Below, piece after piece: positions 1 through 5,210 of a stretch of DNA of 5,210 bases. Under the pieces are notes generated by a model. It had not been told where the DNA came from. It saw only the letters and a list, made by a program, of their open reading frames with translations, and made no database searches. The stretch covers positions 1-5,210 of the forward strand of contig JAIYBO010000024.1 in NCBI GenBank assembly GCA_027488495.1. Reading direction: 5' to 3'. Both the position numbers and the translations under genes were made by a program. Numbering within the stretch: position 1 is the stretch's first letter; each line of letters starts with the position of its first letter. This DNA comes from Bacteroidota bacterium. GTDB taxonomy: Bacteria; Bacteroidota; Bacteroidia; NS11-12g; UBA955.

Positions 1-57
1 AGAAGCCGTTTTATCGCCAGTTACAAGTCTGTCTCTAATGATTGAATCGTGTATCAT
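1..57 (-). CDS. actC: ActC, NrfD-like membrane subunit of alternative complex III (5' fragment)
   Basis: Only the first 19 codons are in the window; the gene runs off the left edge. The ATG at 57-55 opens a frame reading MIHDSIIRDRLVTGDKTAS that stays open to base 1. The R-x-L-V-T-G-x-K-T pattern resembles the cytoplasmic N-terminus I recall for Bacteroidota ActC proteins. The start lies 20 bases after the actB stop, and the sequence before it is A-rich (AAAAAATATT) without a Shine-Dalgarno site, as is usual in this phylum. ActC is a polytopic NrfD/PsrC-family protein that takes part in quinol oxidation in the membrane and passes electrons to ActB. The identity rests mainly on operon position and this short N-terminus; no membrane helix is visible yet. 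It is expected to be co-transcribed with actA and actB. Confidence 0.75.
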   Translation of the reverse strand, partial: MIHDSIIRDRLVTGDKTAS

Positions 58-77
58 TCGAATATTTTTTGGGTGAA

Positions 78-3000
78 TTAAATTGAATCGTTGTTACGAA
101 TTTTGGTCATGTACTTCACAGATGATTGTACGTTAATTTCCTCAAGCACTGTAAATCCGCGCTCATTCTTGTAAAGCTTGCTCACTTCACTTTCTGGGTT
201 GTGAAGATCACCGAATACGATGGCATTGCTAGGACAAGCTCTTTGACAAGCAGTCAATACTTGAACCTCATTTGGAGATTTACCGTCGCGCTTGGCTTTC
301 AACTTGCCTTCCTGAATTCTTTGAACGCAGAATGAACATTTCTCCATTACACCACGAGTACGAACTGTAACATCAGGATTAATAACCATCTTACCCAATG
401 GGTTATTGAAATGGAAATCGAATTTATCGTTGTCGTTGAAACGGAACCAGTTGAAACGACGCACCTTGTAAGGACAGTTATTTCCGCAATACTTAGTACC
501 GATACAACGGTTGTATGTCATTTGGTTCAAACCTTCCGTGCTGTGAGTGGTAGCCAATACCGGACAAACCGTTTCACATGGTGCATTTGAACAATGCTGA
601 CACATCATTGGCTGATGCAACACATTTACGTTCTGCCAATGATCATAGTTGCCTTTTTCATCCTCAGCGGCAATTTCTTTATCCTTTGTAAGTACACCTT
701 CAGAAGAATTGAAGGAGTAGTAGCGATCGATACGAATCCAGTGCATTTCACGACGCAAACGAATCTCATCTCTACCCACTACTGGTACGTTGTTTTCAAT
801 TGAACAACTCACCAAGCAACTACCGCAACCTGTACATGAATTCAGGTCAATGGCCATTGCCCACAAATGGTTTGGCGCACCATCTTTACGATATTCGGGT
901 TTTTCCCAAATGGTATAGATGTGTGTTGCAGGCATATCATTTCCGGCTTTCGGATTTTTCTGCCATTTCGCATAGGTTGATTCTCTTACGATATCGCGAC
1001 CTTCAATGCTGTGGTGCGTTTGGGTTTGAGCCAATGCGTATGTATCATCACCTTTAGAAATTTCTACATTTTTGATGACGAAGTTTCTGTTGCCAGTATT
1101 GTTTACAAAGGCATATCCATTCACACCAATGGTGTCAAAACCTTTTTCAACGCTTCCTGCAACTTTACCGGCATGGGTTCTTCCATATCCCAAAGCCATA
1201 GCCACTGTTTCATTGGCTTGACCTGGTTGTACCATGGCTGGAACGTTGTTGTAGGTGACGTCACCCACTTTCACATTCACGGTATCACCTTCTGAGATTT
1301 CCAATTTAACAGCCAATGCTTTTGGCAAGGCTACATAATTGTCCCAACAAACCTTACTCACTGGATCAGGCATTTCTTGCAACCAAGGATTGTTTGCATA
1401 TGCACCATCTCTCACACCCACTGCTTGATACAATACCAAATCCAAACCAGCTGATTTCGCGTTGGCAGAAACGAATGACGCCAAACTATCTACTGAACCA
1501 GCGTAAGAAACGGCACCTTCTGAAGCAGCTTCCGTGTAAATTCCTTTTTCCAATACTGCATTGAATGCATCATCGGTGCCCAACAAAGCGGACCAATTGG
1601 CGCGCATGAAGTTGTAGTAAGGAGAAGCCTGCAATTTTTGAGAGAAAATTCCTTTAGAAGCAAACGGATCCTTTGCAGGAGCCACCACTGCATTCGCCCA
1701 AGTCAATAAGCTTATCTGCGCTTGACGTGTATTGAATACATTAGAAATGGTAGGTTGAGTGAACTGATAAACGCCTTTTCTTGGCTCAGCATCGTTCCAA
1801 CTTTCCAAATAGTGGTTATCTGGACAAACATACTGACAAGCAGCAGCGGTTTCATCCTTGCTTGAAGCGAAAGAAATAGACAATTTGGCTTTCTTCAAAG
1901 CTTCTGACCATTCTTTGCTATTGTGATTGTAAACTGGGTTTGCGTTGTAGAAAATTACACCCGCAATGGATCCTGATTTCAAACCGGCCAATACTTCAGC
2001 CATTTTTTTGTCAGACCCTTTGTATTGATTGCTATGATTTACCATATCGATGGTAGAACCATAGTTCCCCAACAACATGTTAATACCATTGACAATTTTT
2101 TGTACTTCAACTTCATTGCTTGCAGAAATTACCAAAGAAGATCCTTTTGCTTTCACCAATGCATCGGCAGTTTTCTTGATAGAATTTCCTGCCAATTCAC
2201 CTTGTTGTGGAACTGGAATCTGTTTGGCGCCAGTAGCAATGGCGATGTAATTATAAAGGGTTGCAACGTAGAGTGCCTCTTGAGAAGCACGCATTGGGAA
2301 TCTAAAATCCGCGTTGGTACCAGTCATGCTCATCGCACTTTCAAATTGAATGTGCTTTGACATGCCACCCTCTACAGAAGGTTGACGGTGCTTGGTGTAA
2401 CCTTTAGAAAATTCTACTGGAGAAATCCAAGTACCCAAGAAATCTGCACCAAAACTCACAATGACTTTGGCAGTATCAAACTTATAAGTTGGCAAAGCGC
2501 GCTTTCCAAAATCAGTTTCGTTGGCATCTAGGATACCGCTGTATGAAACCGCATCATAAGTAACGTGGTCAACTGAAGGATAAGAAGTTTTAAATGCTTC
2601 AATCGCCTTCAAAGAGCTTGGACCGTGAATGGTGCTGGTGATCAAAGCAATCTTCGCAGATCCCAAACCTTTCAATTTACCAGCAATTTCTGTATCCAAA
2701 GCGGTCCAATCGGTTTGTTCTGCTCCATTTGCCAATGGATTCGCCAAACGCTCATTGTCGTACAAAGACAAAATTGATGCTTGTCCTACAGCACATGTTC
2801 CACCCATTGAAATGGGAGAATCGTATGAACCATCTACTTTAATCGGACGGCCTTCGCGCACTTTCACCTCAATACCACAGGCAGTTGAGCAAGCGCCACA
2901 AGTTGAACGATAGTAGTTTGCAACTCCAGGAGTCACGTCTTCAGGCTTCACCAAATATGGTACTGCATGACGAATGGGGGTTTTGGTACAAGCAGCCAAA

Positions 3001-3191
3001 GCAACTGCTGTTACACTGAATCCGAAGTATTTCAAGAAATCTCTACGATTTGCCTGAAGTTCTACTCCATCTTCGTTAAATACTTCATCCAAAGGGAGAT
3101 CATCGTGAAACTCGTTCTTCTGAGCCGCAAGGAACTGAGGATCCTTGTTTAACTCTTCTTCGCCCTTCCAATATTTGATATGATTTGACAT
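78..3191 (-). CDS. actB: ActB, iron-sulfur and molybdopterin-oxidoreductase-like subunit of alternative complex III
   Basis: This 1037-residue protein is the electron-relay subunit of the quinol:cytochrome c/oxidase oxidoreductase, on the periplasmic face. A twin-arginine motif (RRDFLK, R49-R50) precedes a hydrophobic stretch ending in LAAC (C68), so Tat export with lipid attachment is likely. Residues about 90-720 form a molybdopterin-oxidoreductase-like domain with C98, C101, C105 and C133 near its start and a MoCoBD-like barrel near 600-695. Published ACIII structures, as I recall them, show no molybdopterin there. Residues about 775-1000 form an NrfC/PsrB-like ferredoxin domain with four Cys groups: C786/789/792/796, C864/867/872/876, C896/T899/C902/C906 and C952/955/982/986. 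The Thr in the third group fits one [3Fe-4S] and three [4Fe-4S] clusters, the known ActB set. Full length is normal for the fused B1-B2 form. The start follows the actA stop by 25 bases and places the Tat motif about 50 residues in, as in relatives. No frameshift is seen. Confidence 0.96.
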   Translation of the reverse strand: MSNHIKYWKGEEELNKDPQFLAAQKNEFHDDLPLDEVFNEDGVELQANRRDFLKYFGFSVTAVALAACTKTPIRHAVPYLVKPEDVTPGVANYYRSTCGACSTACGIEVKVREGRPIKVDGSYDSPISMGGTCAVGQASILSLYDNERLANPLANGAEQTDWTALDTEIAGKLKGLGSAKIALITSTIHGPSSLKAIEAFKTSYPSVDHVTYDAVSYSGILDANETDFGKRALPTYKFDTAKVIVSFGADFLGTWISPVEFSKGYTKHRQPSVEGGMSKHIQFESAMSMTGTNADFRFPMRASQEALYVATLYNYIAIATGAKQIPVPQQGELAGNSIKKTADALVKAKGSSLVISASNEVEVQKIVNGINMLLGNYGSTIDMVNHSNQYKGSDKKMAEVLAGLKSGSIAGVIFYNANPVYNHNSKEWSEALKKAKLSISFASSKDETAAACQYVCPDNHYLESWNDAEPRKGVYQFTQPTISNVFNTRQAQISLLTWANAVVAPAKDPFASKGIFSQKLQASPYYNFMRANWSALLGTDDAFNAVLEKGIYTEAASEGAVSYAGSVDSLASFVSANAKSAGLDLVLYQAVGVRDGAYANNPWLQEMPDPVSKVCWDNYVALPKALAVKLEISEGDTVNVKVGDVTYNNVPAMVQPGQANETVAMALGYGRTHAGKVAGSVEKGFDTIGVNGYAFVNNTGNRNFVIKNVEISKGDDTYALAQTQTHHSIEGRDIVRESTYAKWQKNPKAGNDMPATHIYTIWEKPEYRKDGAPNHLWAMAIDLNSCTGCGSCLVSCSIENNVPVVGRDEIRLRREMHWIRIDRYYSFNSSEGVLTKDKEIAAEDEKGNYDHWQNVNVLHQPMMCQHCSNAPCETVCPVLATTHSTEGLNQMTYNRCIGTKYCGNNCPYKVRRFNWFRFNDNDKFDFHFNNPLGKMVINPDVTVRTRGVMEKCSFCVQRIQEGKLKAKRDGKSPNEVQVLTACQRACPSNAIVFGDLHNPESEVSKLYKNERGFTVLEEINVQSSVKYMTKIRNNDSI

Positions 3192-3216
3192 AATGATGCT
3201 TCTTAATTAGGTTGGA

Positions 3217-4542
3217 TTAATAGTGACACTTAGAACATTCCAAACCGCCATTCATGGCAGGTGTTAACTTAACTTTACCGTCTGCTGCAAAATATTTGCT
3301 TTTGCTGTTGTTGCTGGCGATATCTTTTTTGGCTTTATCATGCAAAGCCTTGTAATAGTTGTTATTGGCAACATCTACTTGCGCGTTTCTGTGACAATCG
3401 ATACACCACCCCATTTGAAGGGTATTTTTTTGTTGAACCACTTCCATCTTTTCGATGGCACCGTGACAGGTTTGACAAGTTTGTTTACCTACTTTCACGT
3501 GTTGAGCGTGGTTAAAGTATGCATGATCTGGAAGGTTGTGAATTCTAACCCAACGGATTGGGCGTGGGTTATTACCGTATTCTTCACCTGGCTTAGCTTC
3601 TGGGTTGTAATCCAAAGCGGCATAGATTTTCTTGATCTCAGGAGAAATTTCGCCATTGTACTTATCAGTCAACTGAACACCTTTGTGACAGTTCATACAA
3701 GTATTCAATGCAGGAATTGAGGCTTGCTTGCTCTCCTCAACTGTTGAGTGGCAATATTTACAATCCAATTTCAAATCACCCGCGTGCAATTTGTGCGAAA
3801 ACGCGATGGGTTGTTTTGGTGCATATCCCTTTTGAACACCCACTTCGGTAATTGAATAACCAAAACCGTAGTAAGCGCCAAGTCCACCCAATATTACTGT
3901 AGTGAATACAGATAGAACTACAGGGTTCTTTTTGCCCCATTTGCCTGGAAGTATTTTCTCGAAGAAACCTTTCTTGGGCGCATGCATTTCTTCAAAATCT
4001 TCTGGATTTTTTTCAGCAGCTACTCTCTTCAAAGTATTCTTCACACGAGCCAAAACCAAAAGAACAGAACTGAAAATCGCAACCAAGATCAACAATATGT
4101 ATAACGCAGTATTGTCGTCTTTAGGGGCGCTGGCATCAGTTGCTACCACTGCAGCTTTCTTTGCTTCCGGAGCAGTTTTGATATATTCAACGATATCCAA
4201 CACATTCGCTGGCGTTAAATTTTCAAAAATGTTCATCGCCGCTCCACCATATTCGGTGTAAAGCGCAATCGCATCTGGGTCTTTGGTTTCCTTACGGAAC
4301 TTTTCGTTGTTTCTAACCCACTGCACCAACCATTCTTCCGACCTACGAGTGTGAACACCCCTAAGGGCTGGTCCAACCACTTTCTTGTCTAAAGCGTGAC
4401 AGCTACCACAGTTGTTGGCTTCGTAAAGCTTTTTACCATTTTCGGCATTGGGCTTGTCTTGTGCGTAAGAGGATACTGAAACTGCCATTAAGGCCGACAG
4501 CATCCAAACTTTCATATTTCTAGCAATCATGTTTGGGAACAT
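3217..4542 (-). CDS. actA: ActA, hexahaem membrane-anchored c-type cytochrome of alternative complex III
   Basis: The 441-residue protein accepts electrons from ActB and hands them to the terminal cytochrome chain in the periplasm. A Sec signal peptide (about 10-27, ending SYAQ) is followed by a class I mono-haem domain: CGSCH at 45-49, GPAL at 57-60 and a likely axial Met103 in YGGAAMN. A transmembrane helix spans about 146-166, a Lys/Arg-rich loop about 168-206 and a second helix about 207-228. The loop charge suggests it is cytoplasmic, which puts both haem domains in the periplasm. The C-terminal domain has five CxxCH motifs: C261, C282, C356, C380 and C436. The last ends one residue before the stop. 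ActA in the best-studied complexes is pentahaem, so the N-terminal domain is an addition. It is the first gene of the act operon. In-frame ATGs at codons 1, 5 and 10 are all possible starts. Codon 1 has the A-rich leader (GAAAAAAGACA), but codon 10 gives the most standard signal peptide. Confidence 0.94.
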   Translation of the reverse strand: MFPNMIARNMKVWMLSALMAVSVSSYAQDKPNAENGKKLYEANNCGSCHALDKKVVGPALRGVHTRRSEEWLVQWVRNNEKFRKETKDPDAIALYTEYGGAAMNIFENLTPANVLDIVEYIKTAPEAKKAAVVATDASAPKDDNTALYILLILVAIFSSVLLVLARVKNTLKRVAAEKNPEDFEEMHAPKKGFFEKILPGKWGKKNPVVLSVFTTVILGGLGAYYGFGYSITEVGVQKGYAPKQPIAFSHKLHAGDLKLDCKYCHSTVEESKQASIPALNTCMNCHKGVQLTDKYNGEISPEIKKIYAALDYNPEAKPGEEYGNNPRPIRWVRIHNLPDHAYFNHAQHVKVGKQTCQTCHGAIEKMEVVQQKNTLQMGWCIDCHRNAQVDVANNNYYKALHDKAKKDIASNNSKSKYFAADGKVKLTPAMNGGLECSKCHY

Positions 4543-4559
4543 TGTCTTTTTTCGCGATG

Positions 4560-4595
4560 CAAATATAGATTATGGCCACTCCGTTCGAAAACAAA
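4560..4595 (-). promoter_or_regulatory. Probable Bacteroidota-type promoter of the act operon
   Basis: On the minus strand TATATTTG (4567-4560) matches the Bacteroidota -7 consensus TAnnTTTG. Upstream there is TTTT at 4591-4588, 20 bases from the -7 box, or TTTG at 4595-4592, 24 bases away. The first has the better spacing and the second the better sequence. Transcription would begin near 4553-4556, leaving a leader of only about 10-15 bases before the first actA ATG, or about 40 before the third. The site lies in the only sizeable gap upstream of actA. This is a consensus match made by eye, with no experimental support. Confidence 0.45.
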
Positions 4596-4637
4596 TTGTT
4601 AACAGAGTTTCCAATTTAAAATCAATCTAAACAATTT
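4593..4637. repeat. Weak inverted repeat upstream of actA
   Basis: AAATTGTT at 4593-4600 is the exact reverse complement of AACAATTT at 4630-4637, with a 29-base loop. The proximal arm overlaps the possible TTTG -33 element of the actA promoter, so it could be an operator half-site pair. The arms are short and AT-rich in an AT-rich gap, so chance is a serious alternative. It does not look like an intrinsic terminator, because the arms are AT-only apart from one G:C pair and the spacing is long. The rest of 4543-4793 holds no convincing gene, RNA or terminator. Confidence 0.15.
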
Positions 4638-4793
4638 CTCCATAACCTTGAAAGACTTGCAATTACAAATGATAAATAAAATACTTTCGATTGATTTCCA
4701 CAGTGAAATGGGTCGATTGTACACCATTGCAAACACCAAACAAGGTAAAAATTCTGTCAATAATCGAAATCTGTGATTCAACGCACAATCGCA

Positions 4794-5210
4794 TTAAGAT
4801 TTCAACCAATCCAAATAGTTAATATAACTCGCCAAAGCCAGCTGAGAATAATTTTGAGAGGAGTTTCCAAAAGCACCGGCTTGAGTTTTCCATAGTTTGA
4901 TGATTAACTCCTCCCCGGAGCTTACAGGGCCAACAGCAGCAACTGCCTTACGCACATTTCCTGCCCCAGCGTTGTACACATGCATCACCAACAACTGAAA
5001 CCACAACGCCTCTGTGTCCGCGATCAAACCTGCACCATTTGCCATGCGTGTTGCATTGGGAATGCAATAATCACTCATCAATTTGGCTGCAGCCATACTG
5101 CTCAATTTGAAATCATGTCGATCATCCCTCGCACCACTCACCACCAAACCATATTTTTTCGCCACGAAAGGCATCAATTGATAATGGCCAACCGCACCAC
5201 TAATCGATCT
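4794..5210 (-). CDS. Lytic transglycosylase, SLT/GH23 family, MltD-like (3' part; 5' end outside window)
   Basis: The frame is open from base 5210 to the TAA at 4796-4794, giving the last 138 residues of a longer protein. This family cleaves the MurNAc-GlcNAc bond of peptidoglycan, forming 1,6-anhydro-muropeptides in the periplasm. Visible SLT motifs are SGAVGHYQLMP (fragment residues 4-14), followed by AKKYGL, then DDRHD (29-33), an MltD-like D-x-R-x-D element, and VYNAG (about 78-82). The catalytic Glu, normally 10-20 residues before the GAxG motif, lies beyond the edge and cannot be checked. About 20 residues between the KLMSDYC helix and the YNAG helix look like an insertion relative to E. 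coli MltD. No LysM repeat follows; the protein ends soon after the SLT fold. An internal ATG or TTG near 5172-5177 is not the true start, because homologous sequence continues upstream. It is separated from actA by 251 bases and has no evident link to respiration. Confidence 0.86.
   Translation of the reverse strand, partial: RSISGAVGHYQLMPFVAKKYGLVVSGARDDRHDFKLSSMAAAKLMSDYCIPNATRMANGAGLIADTEALWFQLLVMHVYNAGAGNVRKAVAAVGPVSSGEELIIKLWKTQAGAFGNSSQNYSQLALASYINYLDWLKS

Noticed and set aside
78..3191. Reading ActB as an active molybdenum enzyme such as polysulfide, nitrate or formate dehydrogenase-type reductase
   Set aside because: The gene order (multihaem cytochrome, then a fused molybdopterin-like/ferredoxin protein, then an ActC-like N-terminus) and the domain fusion are diagnostic of alternative complex III, whose ActB lacks the molybdenum cofactor.
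3340..3720. 126-residue plus-strand reading frame antisense to actA
   Set aside because: It lies wholly within the strongly supported actA frame, has no family resemblance and no promoter. The same applies to the plus-strand frames at 2025-2360, 2629-2913 and 3902-4261.
3217..4542. Reading the multihaem protein as a nitrite reductase partner (NrfB/NrfH) or cytochrome c3
   Set aside because: The class I N-terminal domain, two membrane helices, the CHY end and immediate linkage to actB fit ActA. No NrfA or CxxCK motif is present.
4599..4781. Possible 60-residue minus-strand reading frame between the transglycosylase and actA
   Set aside because: It starts with TTG, lies in AT-rich intergenic DNA, has no recognisable domain or ribosome-binding context, and would end right at the actA promoter region. 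Most likely chance.
4700..4793. Intrinsic terminator after the transglycosylase gene
   Set aside because: I found no GC-containing hairpin followed by a U-run on the minus strand. The small complementary pairs present are too short to call.
1..5210. CRISPR arrays, tRNA or rRNA genes, insertion sequences, phage or defence genes
   Set aside because: No regularly spaced repeats, no tRNA-like cloverleaf in the single intergenic gap, and no transposase or terminal inverted repeats were seen. Almost all of the window is accounted for by housekeeping coding sequence.

Overview
The window looks like chromosomal DNA from a Bacteroidota (Bacteroidetes) bacterium. Three things support this. The operon starts with actA and actB of an alternative complex III, which is common in that phylum. 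Start codons are preceded by A-rich stretches rather than clear Shine-Dalgarno sites. A TAnnTTTG-type -7 box lies just upstream of actA. I cannot name a genus. All recognisable genes are on the minus strand, so the window reads from high to low coordinates.

Layout in reading direction. (1) 5210-4794 is the 3' part of a lytic transglycosylase (SLT/GH23, MltD-like), cut by the window edge before its catalytic glutamate. (2) 4793-4543 is a 251-base AT-rich intergenic region with no convincing gene and no clear terminator. It carries a probable promoter for the next operon and a weak inverted repeat at the -33 side. (3) 4542-3217 is actA, a membrane-anchored c-type cytochrome with six CxxCH motifs: one N-terminal class I mono-haem domain, two transmembrane helices, then a pentahaem domain. 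(4) 3191-78 is actB, a 1037-residue iron-sulfur subunit. It joins a Tat/lipoprotein leader, a molybdopterin-oxidoreductase-like domain and a four-cluster ferredoxin-like domain. (5) 57-1 is the first 19 codons of actC, the NrfD-like integral membrane quinol-oxidising subunit, cut by the other window edge.

The three act genes are spaced by 25 and 20 bases and almost certainly form one transcript, the start of the usual actABCDEF operon. Together they oxidise quinol in the membrane (ActC and ActF side) and pass electrons through the ActB iron-sulfur chain to the ActA haems, then to a soluble or domain cytochrome c and a terminal oxidase. The complex replaces the cytochrome bc1 complex. The transglycosylase is a cell-wall gene with no evident functional link.

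I found no undescribed system here. The points most worth a second look are the mono-haem/pentahaem fusion in ActA, a complete CX2CX3CX27C cluster-like motif in the part of ActB thought to lack cofactors, and the combined Tat and lipobox leader of ActB.
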